Shown: positions 1-8,283 of the stretch, piece by piece | Layout of the letters: each line of letters starts with the position of its first letter | Numbering within the stretch: the first letter of the stretch is position 1 | Assembly: GCF_963677035.1 (NCBI RefSeq) | Contig: NZ_OY781472.1 | Location: 1,240,001 to 1,304,000 of the forward strand | Reading direction: 5' to 3' | Origin: an uncultured Hyphomonas sp. | GTDB taxonomy: Bacteria > Pseudomonadota > Alphaproteobacteria > Caulobacterales > Hyphomonadaceae | DNA: 64,000 bases | Notes under the pieces: generated by a model | What the model was told of the DNA's origin: nothing | The model's database searches: none | The model's input: only the letters and a program-made list of their open reading frames with translations | Position numbers and translations under genes: made by a program

Positions 1-306
1 TTTTCTGGCGGCTTCACTGAACTCCTGTTGCGCGGCGCCGGCGAGTGGATGGACAATACTTTCGAGCTGCTTCATCGCTGCGGTATCGTTCAGTACACGT
101 TCGCGCAGCAGCGTCCGGTCGATCGCACCTTCCACCTTCACGCCCGGAAAGGCCGCTTCGACGGGGTCCACCGCAGCGCCGTCTTTCTGGTAAAGCTGGT
201 GCACCGCTGCATCGGCGTCGTAAACCGGGACACCTTCATCCCGGAACAGGGTGGCCGTTGCAGATTTGCCCATGCCGATCGAACCGGTGAGGCCAAGAAT
301 GATCAC
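1..306 (-). CDS. coaE: Dephospho-CoA kinase, partial (C-terminal part beyond window)
   Basis: Catalyses the last step of coenzyme A synthesis, phosphorylating dephospho-CoA with ATP in the cytosol. I translated the reverse strand from a GTG at 306. The protein opens [15 protein letters not shown], a P-loop typical of CoaE, followed by a [10 protein letters not shown] stretch like the substrate-binding DAD motif. Its 102 visible codons run off the left edge, so roughly half the usual protein is missing. The GTG start overlaps the aroE stop (GTGA), implying translational coupling in a coaE-aroE-maf-ppsR operon. The same order flanks the Caulobacter origin. The call is secure; only the end is unknown. 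Confidence 0.9.
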   Translation of the reverse strand, partial: MIILGLTGSIGMGKSATATLFRDEGVPVYDADAAVHQLYQKDGAAVDPVEAAFPGVKVEGAIDRTLLRERVLNDTAAMKQLESIVHPLAGAAQQEFSEAARK

Positions 307-1118
307 GTCGTCGCCTCCACGAGTTTACGGCAATGCGTGAGCGCCTCTTTTGTGTCCGGCAACACGCCAAACCAATGTTCAAAACTGTAGGCCGCTTGTG
401 CCACCAGCATGCCAAGTCCGTCCATTGGCTGCCAGTTCTTGGCCAGCGCTTCAGCACGGATGGCAGCGGCGGGCTTTCCGTAAGAAATGTCGTAGAAATA
501 TTGTCCGGTGGCTTCGGGCAACTCCAGGCTCTTGCCGGAATGGCCAAGGCTGAGCGTGTTGATCACGATATCGGCCGTGGCCGCTTCCGAAATCCCCTGC
601 TGGAGTGAGCAGATCTCAGCTGTGATGCCGGTTTCCGAAACCAGCGCTTCTGCCCGCTCACGTGTGCGGTTGGCGATCGTGATCTCAGCTCGCAAATCCA
701 TCAGGCTGATCGCAACTGCGCGGGCAGATCCACCAGCGCCCAGCAAGGTCACCCGGGATCCGGCAACTTCGATCCCGGCGTCCAGCAGGCTGCGCACAAA
801 GCCCGGCGCATCGGTGTTTTCCGCGCGCCAGCCCCCCTGCTCTCGGAGAACCAACGTATTGGCAGCGCCAATCCGGCGCGCAATGTCGCTTGTTTCATCC
901 GCCAGGGTAAGCGCGTCTTCCTTATGCGGAAGCGTGATATTGAAGCCGAGCGCCTCTCGCTGTGATAGGGTTTCAAGCGCGCCTCTGAGCTCTCCACGTT
1001 CAACTTGCAGAGCTTCATAGGTTGCATCGAATCCGTGTTCGCGGATCCACATCTTGTGGATCACGGGAGACAGCGAATGCGAAACCGGATCGCCGATAAC
1101 ACCGAGCAGCCAGGTCAT
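303..1118 (-). CDS. aroE: Shikimate 5-dehydrogenase
   Basis: Reduces 3-dehydroshikimate to shikimate with NADPH in the chorismate pathway. The 271-residue length is normal. The N-terminus carries [13 protein letters not shown], the substrate-binding SxS signature, then FNITLPHKE with the catalytic lysine, and a nucleotide-binding GAGGSARAV near residue 128. The ATG at 1118 overlaps the maf stop by four bases (ATGA), and the stop overlaps the coaE GTG, so the genes are translationally coupled. aroK and aroB of the same pathway lie together about 55 kb away in this window. Confidence 0.95.
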   Translation of the reverse strand: MTWLLGVIGDPVSHSLSPVIHKMWIREHGFDATYEALQVERGELRGALETLSQREALGFNITLPHKEDALTLADETSDIARRIGAANTLVLREQGGWRAENTDAPGFVRSLLDAGIEVAGSRVTLLGAGGSARAVAISLMDLRAEITIANRTRERAEALVSETGITAEICSLQQGISEAATADIVINTLSLGHSGKSLELPEATGQYFYDISYGKPAAAIRAEALAKNWQPMDGLGMLVAQAAYSFEHWFGVLPDTKEALTHCRKLVEATT

Positions 1119-1711
1119 GTTTTCAGGACGCCTCTTATGCGGAGATAATCGAGCAAGGGCAGCAGCGGCAGACCGAGAATGGAAAAGTAATCCCCCTCGA
1201 TCTTGTTGAAGAGCTGCGCGCCAAGGCCTTCCAGCTGATAGGCGCCGACGGTCGACAACAGTGGCTCACCCACCTTGCCGATATAATCATCGATGAAAGC
1301 GTCGCTGAGTGGGCGCATGGTCAGGCGCGGCCGTGCGAGATGGCGCCAGACAGGTTGTCCGTTTTCACAAACGACAATTGCCGTTTCAAGCGTGTGTGCC
1401 TTTCCCGACAGTTTGCGGAGATGATCGTGCGCACCGTCCAGATCCTTTGGCTTGTCGAATGCTTCATCCCCAAGCGCCAGCATCTGGTCACCGCCAATCA
1501 CAAGGCCAGGTTGGCGTTGAGATACTTTTGCCGACTTGAGTTCCGCCAGACGCATCGCCTGATCGCGCACGGAAACGCCTTCGGCGCGCAGCCCGGCTTT
1601 CATCGCATCTTCATCGACATTCGGGCGGATCGCGGCGGCTTCCACACCTGCTGATGCCAACAGACGGCGCCGGCTTTCACTACCGGATGCCAGGACAATA
1701 TCAGGACTCAC
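1115..1711 (-). CDS. maf: Maf-family nucleotide pyrophosphatase
   Basis: Maf/YhdE-type proteins hydrolyse non-canonical or modified nucleoside triphosphates to monophosphates, cleaning the nucleotide pool. The 198-residue protein begins SPDIVLASGSESRRRLL, the family's N-terminal signature with conserved SxSxRR, and carries VIGGDQML and AYQLEGLGAQLFNKIEGDYFSILGLP regions typical of Maf. The start is GTG and overlaps the ppsR stop (GTGA). Which nucleotide it prefers cannot be told from the sequence. Its place between aroE and ppsR matches the right flank of the Caulobacter origin. Confidence 0.92.
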   Translation of the reverse strand: MSPDIVLASGSESRRRLLASAGVEAAAIRPNVDEDAMKAGLRAEGVSVRDQAMRLAELKSAKVSQRQPGLVIGGDQMLALGDEAFDKPKDLDGAHDHLRKLSGKAHTLETAIVVCENGQPVWRHLARPRLTMRPLSDAFIDDYIGKVGEPLLSTVGAYQLEGLGAQLFNKIEGDYFSILGLPLLPLLDYLRIRGVLKT

Positions 1712-2550
1712 GGATTCCCCCGGCGTTCGTTCAGCAGATTCAGGATCGAGGCGGCTGTTTCTTCAACCGAACGCCGGGACACATCGATCGTGCGCCATTT
1801 GTTGCGCTGGAACAGGCGGTTGGCCTGGGTAACTTCATCGCGCACGGCATCCTCATCAGCATAAATCGTGTGCTCGTCCTGGTTCAGAGAAATCAGGCGC
1901 GCGCGGCGGATCTGTACCAGACGTTCGGCACTGATCTTGAGCCCCACGATCATCGGCCCCTTGTCACCCATCTTCTCGATATGCGGCGGCAGCGGAACCC
2001 CGGGCACAAGCGGAATATTCCCGGCACGAACTTTCCGGTTCGCCAGATACACACAGGTGGGTGTCTTGGATGTACGGCTGACGCCGAGAAGGATGACATC
2101 CGCGCCCGTCAGGCTCTCGACATTCTGGCCATCATCATGGGCTAGCGTGAAATTGATCGCTTCCATGCGTTCGAAATAGTCATCGTCCAATGCGTGCTGG
2201 CCAGCGACTTTCTGGTTCGCAGAGACGCCAAGATGCCGGCTGAGCATGGCAATGGAGGCATCCAGCACCGGAAGGGTCGGCACTCTTTTCTCGCGACAGA
2301 AAGATTCCAGCCGTCCGCGCAGAGCCTCGTCGGAAATCGTGTACCAGACAACGCCTGGCGCCGCCTCGATTTCCCGCATCACGCGTTCCAGCTGGCGTTC
2401 GGAGCGGACAAGGTAATAATTATGTTCCAGCGGCTGGACATTTTCGAACTGGGCACAGGCCGCCCGCTGGATGGCGTTCAGGGTCTCCCCTGTCGAATCC
2501 GAGACGAGGTGGACGTTGAAATAGATGCTGGGGCGTTGGGACCGAGTCAT
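1708..2550 (-). CDS. ppsR: DUF299/PpsR-type regulator: putative pyruvate, phosphate dikinase or PEP synthase kinase/phosphotransferase
   Basis: Members of this family (DUF299) switch PEP synthase or pyruvate, phosphate dikinase off and on by ADP-dependent phosphorylation and phosphate-dependent dephosphorylation. The 280-residue protein begins with FNVHLVSDSTGETLN and contains GVSRTSKTPTCVYLANR, the P-loop-like motif of the family. I chose the ATG at 2550 because it follows GGAGA and leaves the canonical N-terminus; an upstream in-frame start at 2616 would run into the putative origin. In Caulobacter the equivalent gene is the first one beside Cori. The target enzyme lies outside the window, so substrate assignment is inference. 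Confidence 0.88.
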   Translation of the reverse strand: MTRSQRPSIYFNVHLVSDSTGETLNAIQRAACAQFENVQPLEHNYYLVRSERQLERVMREIEAAPGVVWYTISDEALRGRLESFCREKRVPTLPVLDASIAMLSRHLGVSANQKVAGQHALDDDYFERMEAINFTLAHDDGQNVESLTGADVILLGVSRTSKTPTCVYLANRKVRAGNIPLVPGVPLPPHIEKMGDKGPMIVGLKISAERLVQIRRARLISLNQDEHTIYADEDAVRDEVTQANRLFQRNKWRTIDVSRRSVEETAASILNLLNERRGNP

Positions 2551-2602
2551 GGTCTCCTTCTCTTGCCGAGGTTCGGGGATTTCACAAGACCTGTGACTCG
2601 CC

Positions 2603-2611
2603 TGTGGATAG
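2603..2611 (-). promoter_or_regulatory. DnaA-box-like site
   Basis: TGTGGATAG on the plus strand, i.e. CTATCCACA on the minus, eight of nine to the TTATCCACA consensus. It lies near the ppsR side of the putative origin. It is the best DnaA box I see in the gap; weaker forms may exist. Confidence 0.5.
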
Positions 2612-2709
2612 CGCATTTAGTCCCGAAGGAATCACAAAAATCCCACAGGCGCCGGAATCCGACTCCCCGGAATCACCTTCCGTTCCAAGCTGTGACTCCA
2701 CTTGGCCTG

Positions 2710-2724
2710 TTTACGTTTGGTTAA
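2710..2724 (+). promoter_or_regulatory. CtrA-type box (TTTA-N7-TTAA)
   Basis: TTTACGTTTGGTTAA matches the CtrA consensus TTAA-N7-TTAA at seven of eight fixed positions with exact spacing. It lies 17 bp before a perfect copy, so the two could bind cooperatively and silence the origin in non-replicating cells, as in Caulobacter. Confidence 0.5.
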
Positions 2725-2741
2725 CTATTGAATCCCGGGCC

Positions 2742-2756
2742 TTAAGACCCTCTTAA
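2742..2756 (+). promoter_or_regulatory. CtrA-type box (perfect TTAA-N7-TTAA)
   Basis: TTAAGACCCTCTTAA matches the CtrA consensus at all eight fixed positions with the exact 7-bp spacer. In a GC-rich genome such a match by chance in a short gap is unlikely. CtrA binding is inferred from Caulobacter. Confidence 0.65.
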
Positions 2757-2890
2757 CCTTGTTCGCGAGCCTGTGACTCCTGTGTGGAATTCTCTGGACA
2801 AATCCGCACATCACCCTTTTTCCCACGGACTCACCGTCTAATAGTCATAAACGCCCTGACGGGCTTGTTTTAGATTTTGGGAAAAAAGCC

Positions 2891-3928
2891 ATGGGCACCG
2901 ACGAATCGAAAAAACTGCTTAAGGTTCTCGGCGGAGAGCGCTTTGAAAGGCCACCAGTATGGATGATGCGCCAGGCAGGGCGTCATTTACCCGAATACCT
3001 TGAGCTCCGGTCGCGTGCGAAGAACTTCCTGGATTTCTGTTACACGCCTTCCATGGCAGCTGAAGCGACGCTGCAGCCCATCCGCCGCTATGGGATGGAT
3101 GGCGCCATCCTGTTCGCCGATATCCTGTTGATCCTGGATGCGATGGGACTGGGCGTAAAATTCGAGAAAGGCGTCGGCCCGCTGGTGGAACAGATCTCTG
3201 GCCCGGAAGATCTGGACCTTGTCCCAGCTGTCAAGGCAGCTGACAGATTGTCTCCGGTCTATGAAACTGTCGCGCGGGTGCGAGAGAACTTGCCGGCGGA
3301 AACAACGCTGATCGGTTTTGCCGGATCTCCCTGGACGGTGAGCCTGTATGCCATCGAAGGCCGTGGCAAAACCGACAAGTCGGAAGCCTGGCGTTGGGCG
3401 CATGGCCGGCCGGAAGACCTAGCGACGCTCATGGACAAGGTTGGCGAAGCAACAGCCGAGTATCTGGCCCGGCAGGTGGACGCCGGCGCCGAAGCGCTGA
3501 TGCTGTTCGACAGCTGGGCTGAGGGCCTGCCAGACAATATTTTCCGCGAAGTCATTATTGCGCCGACGAAAAAGCTGGTCGCCCGTCTTCGGGAACGCGG
3601 GGTCACTGTCCCGGTGATTGGCTTTCCACGCGGCGCCGGGGTGATGCTGGAAGCCTACGCGAAGGAAACAGGCGTGACGGCTGTCGGCCTCGATACAGCA
3701 GCTGTGCCATCTTTCGTGAATTCTGTCCTGCCGACGGACATGCCGGTTCAGGGCCATCTTGATCCCCTGCTGCTGATCGAAGGAGGACCTCGTATGGAGG
3801 CCCGCGTACGGGAATTGATGGCAGCGTATTCAGGCCGTCCCCATATCTTTAATCTCGGACATGGCGTCCGTCCGGAGACGCCGATCGTAAACGTCGAACG
3901 TGTTCTGAAGATTTTGCGGGAAGGCTGA
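2891..3928 (+). CDS. hemE: Uroporphyrinogen decarboxylase
   Basis: Decarboxylates the four acetate side chains of uroporphyrinogen III to give coproporphyrinogen III, in the cytosol. The 345-residue length is typical. The N-terminal ERPPVWMMRQAGRHLPEY is the HemE signature with substrate-binding arginines, and GFAGSPWT and GHGVRPETP further along are also family motifs. The ATG at 2891 is the natural start; only a weak purine run (GGGAAAAAAG) precedes it. It leads a hemE-hemH-hemJ operon whose promoter must lie in the origin gap, as in Caulobacter, where hemE transcription crosses the origin. Confidence 0.97.
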   Translation: MGTDESKKLLKVLGGERFERPPVWMMRQAGRHLPEYLELRSRAKNFLDFCYTPSMAAEATLQPIRRYGMDGAILFADILLILDAMGLGVKFEKGVGPLVEQISGPEDLDLVPAVKAADRLSPVYETVARVRENLPAETTLIGFAGSPWTVSLYAIEGRGKTDKSEAWRWAHGRPEDLATLMDKVGEATAEYLARQVDAGAEALMLFDSWAEGLPDNIFREVIIAPTKKLVARLRERGVTVPVIGFPRGAGVMLEAYAKETGVTAVGLDTAAVPSFVNSVLPTDMPVQGHLDPLLLIEGGPRMEARVRELMAAYSGRPHIFNLGHGVRPETPIVNVERVLKILREG

Positions 3929-3930
3929 AT

Positions 3931-5001
3931 ATGGGCCGGAAGATTGCCGTCGTACTATTTAACCTGGGTGGACCGGATAAGGCGGAGTCCGTCCGTCCGT
4001 TTCTGAAGAACCTGTTTCGTGACCCGGCGATCATTACCGCGCCGCTGCCAATACGTTGGTTTCTGGCGCGGCTGATCTCGCGGATGCGGGCGCCAAGCGT
4101 GATCAAGAATTATGCGATGATGGACGCTGGCGGCGGGTCTCCCCTTCTGCCGGAAACTGAGGAACAGGCCGCAGCGCTGCAGGCAGAACTGGCGAAGCAA
4201 CTGCCAGAGGATGAAGTGCGCTGCTTCATCGCCATGCGCTATTGGCATCCTTTTACCGAACAGGCCGCCAAAGACGTCAAAGCCTGGGGCGCGGATGAAG
4301 TGGTTCTGCTGCCGTTGTATCCACAATTCTCCACGACAACGACGGGGTCTTCGCTGACGGCCTGGAAAAAGGCTTACAAGGATCCGGTCCGGACAGTTTG
4401 TTGTTACCCTTTCGAGGAGAACTTCGTTTCGGCTCATGTTGAGCGGATTATGCAGGCCTGGGAGAAAGCTGGCCGGCCGGAGAATGTGTCCCTGCTTCTG
4501 TCGGCGCATGGCCTGCCGGAAAAGATCGTCAAGGATGGCGATCCCTATCAATGGCAATGTGAAACCATGGCGGAAATGATCATCGGACGCGTGCCGAGAG
4601 ACTGGGAGGTGACGGCCTGTTACCAATCCCGGGTCGGGCCGTTGAAATGGATCGGCCCGCCGACCGAAGAGGTCATCGCCGAAAAATCAAAAGCCGGAAA
4701 GAACATCCTGATCGCGCCGATCGCGTTTGTTTCCGAACATATCGAGACACTTGTGGAGTTGGGTGAAGAGTATCGCCTCGTAGCTGAAGAACACGGCGCT
4801 GCGAGCTATACGCGTGTGGACGCCCTCGGCACGCATCCCGATTTCATTTCCATGCTGGCGCGCGAGACAACTGAAGCGCTGAGCATGAACACACCGATGC
4901 GGTCCTGCGGCGGGGACCGCCTTTGCCCACATGAGTTCAGCGGATGTCCGCACAAACAGCCTGTCCGCAAAGCGGGCCAGGCAATCAATCCGCAATCCTG
5001 A
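3931..5001 (+). CDS. hemH: Ferrochelatase
   Basis: Inserts ferrous iron into protoporphyrin IX to make haem. The 356-residue protein has VVLFNLGGPD at the N-terminus, the LLSAHGLPEKIV motif with the catalytic histidine, YQSRVGPLKWIGP, and AFVSEHIETLVELGEEY. It starts two bases after the hemE stop and has a GGAAGG ribosome site inside the end of hemE. The C-terminal tail holds three cysteines (C-x5-C-x6-C). This resembles [2Fe-2S] ferrochelatases, which are known from Caulobacter, but I cannot identify the fourth ligand with certainty. Confidence 0.96.
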   Translation: MGRKIAVVLFNLGGPDKAESVRPFLKNLFRDPAIITAPLPIRWFLARLISRMRAPSVIKNYAMMDAGGGSPLLPETEEQAAALQAELAKQLPEDEVRCFIAMRYWHPFTEQAAKDVKAWGADEVVLLPLYPQFSTTTTGSSLTAWKKAYKDPVRTVCCYPFEENFVSAHVERIMQAWEKAGRPENVSLLLSAHGLPEKIVKDGDPYQWQCETMAEMIIGRVPRDWEVTACYQSRVGPLKWIGPPTEEVIAEKSKAGKNILIAPIAFVSEHIETLVELGEEYRLVAEEHGAASYTRVDALGTHPDFISMLARETTEALSMNTPMRSCGGDRLCPHEFSGCPHKQPVRKAGQAINPQS

Positions 5002-5014
5002 AAGACCTGCTGAA

Positions 5015-5443
5015 ATGCTCTACAACTGGATCAAAGCCGCGCACGTGATCTTCGTCATCGCAACCATGTCGAGCCTCATGGTTTATCCGCGTTACAAGAT
5101 CCATCAGCTGGCGAGCCAGCCGGGTGAGCCTTTGTTTGAGACAATGAAGTCAGCAGCCAACAAGCTGCGCCTGATCGTGATGAATCCTTCGATCATCCTG
5201 GTCTGGGTGTTCGGCGGCCTGATGCTGTGGATGAACCCTGCTCTGCTTTCGCAGCCCTGGATGCATGTGAAGCTCCTGTTCGTCACGCTGATCACGGCCA
5301 TGCACGGTTACTATGTCTATGTCGGAAAACGGATCGACCGCGGCACGTCCAAAGTGTCAGCCCGGACCCTTCGGATGTTGAACGAAGTGCCGTTCCTGAT
5401 GATGATCGTCGTGGTCATCATGGTGTTGGTGCGCCCGTTCTGA
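5015..5443 (+). CDS. hemJ: Protoporphyrinogen oxidase HemJ (membrane protein)
   Basis: HemJ oxidises protoporphyrinogen IX to protoporphyrin IX in the inner membrane, replacing HemG or HemY. From the ATG at 5015 the protein has 142 residues. Features are an N-terminal helix LYNWIKAAHVIFVIATMSSL with a conserved histidine, KLRLIVMNPSIILVWVFGGLML, the HVKLLFV segment, and a C-terminal NEVPFLMMIVVVIMVL helix, giving four likely membrane spans. An in-frame start at 4931 would overlap hemH and add a hydrophilic tail unlike the family, so I rejected it. Position after hemH supports a haem operon, although HemJ acts one step earlier. Confidence 0.9.
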   Translation: MLYNWIKAAHVIFVIATMSSLMVYPRYKIHQLASQPGEPLFETMKSAANKLRLIVMNPSIILVWVFGGLMLWMNPALLSQPWMHVKLLFVTLITAMHGYYVYVGKRIDRGTSKVSARTLRMLNEVPFLMMIVVVIMVLVRPF

Positions 5444-5465
5444 CGGGGCCTCTTGCGCTAGACCC

Positions 5466-5495
5466 TTGACGAACCGGGCGCGGTGAGCCCATAAG
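5466..5495 (+). promoter_or_regulatory. Candidate rho promoter
   Basis: TTGACG at 5466-5471 and CATAAG at 5490-5495 with an 18-bp spacer form a plausible housekeeping promoter in the hemJ-rho gap. A second, consensus-like TATAAT at 5581-5586 lacks a -35 element and would give an almost leaderless message. Neither is proven. Confidence 0.3.
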
Positions 5496-5600
5496 CCCTG
5501 CAATCCGGTGCACAGTCCTTGTGCCTTGCAACGCTGTATGCGCTGCCCGGGCCTCCCAAAACCCGTCTCCAGCAGACCCCTATAATTGGAATCCATCGGC

Positions 5601-6890
5601 ATGGCCTCTTCGATGCTCGACAACGTCACCAGCGTGACCCTTCGCGAACTGAAAGCGAAGTCACCTGTAGAGCTACTCGCTTATGCAGAAGAGCTGGAAG
5701 TCGAAAACGCCTCCTCTATGCGGACGCAGGACATGCTCTTCGCGATCCTGAAAGAGCTGGCCGACAGCGAAGTGGAAATCACCGGCCAGGGTGTTCTGGA
5801 AGTTCTCACAGATGGTTTTGGCTTCCTGCGCTCGCCGGAATCCAACTACCTGCCCGGCCCGGACGACATCTATGTCAGCCCGGAAGTCCTGAAAAAGGGC
5901 AACATCCGCACCGGTGATACAGTGGAAGGCCCGATCGTCGCGCCGCAGGACAGTGAGCGCTACTTTGCCCTGACCGATGTGTCGCGGATCAATTTCGAAG
6001 AACCGGACAAGGCCAACAAGAAAGTTCACTTCGACAACCTGACCCCGCTTTATCCGGAAGAGCGCCTGCGCATGGAAAGCCAGGATCCGACCCGGAAAGA
6101 CCGGTCCGGCCGCGTGATCGATATCGTCGCGCCGATTGGTAAAGGCCAGCGGGCCCTGATCGTTGCTCCGCCGCGCACCGGTAAGACCGTGCTGTTGCAG
6201 AACATCGCTTCGGCCATCGAAGAGAACCACCCGGAATGTTACCTGATCGTGCTGTTGATCGACGAACGCCCGGAAGAAGTTACCGACATGCGCCGCACGG
6301 TGAAAGGCGAAGTCGTCGCCTCAACCTTCGACGAGCCAGCAACCCGTCACGTTCAGGTCGCCGAAATGGTGATTGAGAAAGCCAAGCGCCTTGTTGAGCA
6401 CAAGCGGGATGTCGTCATCCTGCTCGACTCGATTACGCGTCTCGGCCGTGCCTACAACACGACTGTCCCCTCTTCCGGTAAAGTGCTGACCGGTGGTGTC
6501 GACGCGAACGCCCTGCAGCGTCCGAAACGCTTCTTCGGCGCGGCGCGGAATGTCGAAAATGGTGGCTCGCTCACGATCGTTGCGACAGCGCTGATCGATA
6601 CCGGCAGCCGGATGGACGAAGTCATCTTCGAGGAATTCAAAGGCACGGGTAACTCCGAAGTCGTGCTCGACCGGAAGATCGCCGATAAGCGGACCTTCCC
6701 GGCCATCGACATCATGAAGTCCGGCACGCGGAAAGAAGAGCTGATCACACCGCAGGATCAGCTGTCGAAGATCTATATTCTTCGCCGGATCCTTGGTCCG
6801 ATGGGCACCAATGATGCGATCGACTTCCTGATCGACAAGCTGCGTCAGACGAAGACGAACGACGAATTCTTCGAAGCGATGAAGAACTGA
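5601..6890 (+). CDS. rho: Transcription termination factor Rho
   Basis: Hexameric RNA helicase that ends transcription at Rho-dependent terminators. From the ATG at 5601 it has 429 residues. The N-terminal Rho domain begins [14 protein letters not shown]; the RNA-binding cold-shock-like fold includes [27 protein letters not shown]; Walker A APPRTGKT is near residue 190; Walker [12 protein letters not shown] and the Q/R-loop region KVLTGGVD follow. A TTG at 5586 would add five residues. No strong ribosome site is visible, so the start is uncertain by a few codons. It stands alone between the haem genes and mnmE. Confidence 0.96.
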   Translation: MASSMLDNVTSVTLRELKAKSPVELLAYAEELEVENASSMRTQDMLFAILKELADSEVEITGQGVLEVLTDGFGFLRSPESNYLPGPDDIYVSPEVLKKGNIRTGDTVEGPIVAPQDSERYFALTDVSRINFEEPDKANKKVHFDNLTPLYPEERLRMESQDPTRKDRSGRVIDIVAPIGKGQRALIVAPPRTGKTVLLQNIASAIEENHPECYLIVLLIDERPEEVTDMRRTVKGEVVASTFDEPATRHVQVAEMVIEKAKRLVEHKRDVVILLDSITRLGRAYNTTVPSSGKVLTGGVDANALQRPKRFFGAARNVENGGSLTIVATALIDTGSRMDEVIFEEFKGTGNSEVVLDRKIADKRTFPAIDIMKSGTRKEELITPQDQLSKIYILRRILGPMGTNDAIDFLIDKLRQTKTNDEFFEAMKN

Positions 6891-6906
6891 CCGGAGGCGT
6901 TTGGCC

Positions 6907-8232
6907 ATGAGCGAGCGCGACACGATCTGCGCCCTCGCTTCGGGCCAGCCCCCTGCTGCAATCTGCATCCTGCGCCTGTCGGGCGACAGGGTCTGGAAGG
7001 TCGCCGGCGCCCTGCTCGAATGCGGCCTGCCTGAACCGCGTCATGCGACCCTCACCAAATTCCGGGATGAAGACGGCACGCTGATCGACGAAGGTCTCGC
7101 CCTCTTCATGCCGGGCCCGCATTCCTACACAGGCGAAGACACGCTGGAGCTTTATCTCCATGGCGGTCCTGCTGTGATTAAACACTCACTAGAGACGTTG
7201 ACAGCTCAGCCGGGTGTACGGCTTGCCGAACCGGGGGAGTTCACACGCCGCGCTTTCGAAGCTGGCAAGCTGGACCTGACCGAAGCCGAAGGTGTGGCAG
7301 ATATCATTGAAGCTGAAACCGAAGCGCAGAAAGCTCAGGCACTGCGGCAGCTGACAGGTGGTCTGACAGAGACTTATGATCGCTGGCGAGCTGAGCTGAC
7401 GGGCGTGCTCGCCCTGATCGAAGTCATGGTTGATTTTCCGGATGAAGGCGACACACCGGAAGACACAGTCCGGCCGATCCTCGACAAGCTGGATCTGATC
7501 ATCACAGAGCTGGAAGACGCGCTTGGCGATCGGGGCATCGGCGAGAAAATCAGGGATGGATTCCGGGTTGCCATAGTTGGTCCGCCGAATGCCGGGAAAT
7601 CTTCCCTGCTCAATCGCGTTGCCCGCCGGGAAGCCGCCATCGTAACCGACATTGCCGGGACGACCCGCGATGTGGTTGAGGTCCGTCTTGTGCTGGGCGG
7701 TCAGGTCGTCTGGCTGGCAGATACAGCGGGTCTTCGGGAAACGGCCGACATTGTGGAAGCCGAAGGTGTCCGCCGGGCGGAGCGTGCTGCACGCGAAGCT
7801 GACCTCCGCATTCATGTGATCGATGGGGCGAATCCCGAACCGGCGGCCGGGCCGGTGGAGCAGCAGGATATCCTGGTCTTCAACAAGGCGGACCAAATGT
7901 CTGCTGGTCTCGTACCCGATGGCGCCCTGCCCGTTTCGGCGATGACCGGCGAAGGTGTTGAGGAACTGGAATCCCGGATCGGGCGTTTTATCTCTAAACG
8001 GGCAACGTCTGTGGAAGCCCCGGTTATCACGCGGGCGCGCCATCGTGAGAAGCTGAGTGCAGGCCTCGCCAGTCTGGTCCAGGCGCGGCAGCTGCTTGAA
8101 GATGATATGGGCGCTGAGCTTGCGGCAGAAGATGTGCGCATGGCGCTGCGCCAGCTGGGCGCTGTGATCGGGACCGTCGGCGTAGAAGATATTCTGGGCG
8201 CTGTCTTCTCTCAGTTCTGTATCGGCAAATGA
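6907..8232 (+). CDS. mnmE: tRNA uridine-5-carboxymethylaminomethyl(34) synthesis GTPase MnmE
   Basis: GTPase that works with MnmG to modify the wobble uridine of certain tRNAs. The 441-residue protein has an N-terminal tetrahydrofolate-binding domain (AAICILRLSGD, FMPGPHSYTGED), a central helical part, a G domain with GPPNAGKSSLL, switch region AGTTRD, DTAGLRE and NKAD, and the C-terminal FCIGK with the conserved cysteine. The ATG at 6907 follows GGAGG by nine bases. It lies shortly after rho and just before mnmG, its partner. Confidence 0.97.
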   Translation: MSERDTICALASGQPPAAICILRLSGDRVWKVAGALLECGLPEPRHATLTKFRDEDGTLIDEGLALFMPGPHSYTGEDTLELYLHGGPAVIKHSLETLTAQPGVRLAEPGEFTRRAFEAGKLDLTEAEGVADIIEAETEAQKAQALRQLTGGLTETYDRWRAELTGVLALIEVMVDFPDEGDTPEDTVRPILDKLDLIITELEDALGDRGIGEKIRDGFRVAIVGPPNAGKSSLLNRVARREAAIVTDIAGTTRDVVEVRLVLGGQVVWLADTAGLRETADIVEAEGVRRAERAAREADLRIHVIDGANPEPAAGPVEQQDILVFNKADQMSAGLVPDGALPVSAMTGEGVEELESRIGRFISKRATSVEAPVITRARHREKLSAGLASLVQARQLLEDDMGAELAAEDVRMALRQLGAVIGTVGVEDILGAVFSQFCIGK

Positions 8233-8274
8233 CCCCTAGGGTTTAGCGGCGCCCGGCGTTATATAGCCCGCTCA

Positions 8275-8283
8275 TTATCCACA
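8275..8283 (+). promoter_or_regulatory. Perfect DnaA box before mnmG
   Basis: TTATCCACA, an exact consensus DnaA box, sits 15 bases before the preferred mnmG start. DnaA acts as a transcription factor in Caulobacter, so direct control of mnmG-rsmG-parAB is possible. It may instead be an accessory DnaA-binding site about 5.5 kb from the origin. Confidence 0.6.

Larger units (their letters stand above)
2592..2779 (+). repeat. Three TGTGACTC direct repeats in the origin gap
   Basis: The octamer occurs in the same orientation at 2592-2599, 2691-2698 and 2772-2779. The flanks are also alike: CTGTGACTC in all three, and CTGTGACTCC in the last two. Each copy contains a GANTC methylation site. They could be iteron-like initiator sites or simply methylation-sensitive elements. 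I know of no named protein for this octamer. Confidence 0.6.
2551..2890. other. Putative chromosomal replication origin (oriC/Cori-like)
   Basis: A 340-bp gap between divergent ppsR and hemE, the same place as the Caulobacter origin. Seen directly: a DnaA-box-like TGTGGATAG at 2603-2611 (8 of 9 to the reverse of TTATCCACA); a perfect TTAA-N7-TTAA at 2742-2756 and TTTA-N7-TTAA at 2710-2724 (CtrA-type); nine GANTC sites between 2595 and 2832; three TGTGACTC direct repeats; and an AT-rich stretch toward hemE (about 2839-2889). DnaA, CtrA and CcrM roles come from Caulobacter; that this is the active origin is inference. The hemE and ppsR promoters must also lie here. Confidence 0.8.

Noticed and set aside
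1055..1063. TGTGGATCA, matching a Caulobacter-type weak DnaA box (TGATCCACA)
   Set aside because: It encodes the conserved VIHK of AroE, so the sequence is explained by protein constraint.
2853..2864. Short GCCC-TGAC-GGGC stem before hemE as a terminator
   Set aside because: Only four base pairs, inside the promoter/origin area, too weak for termination.
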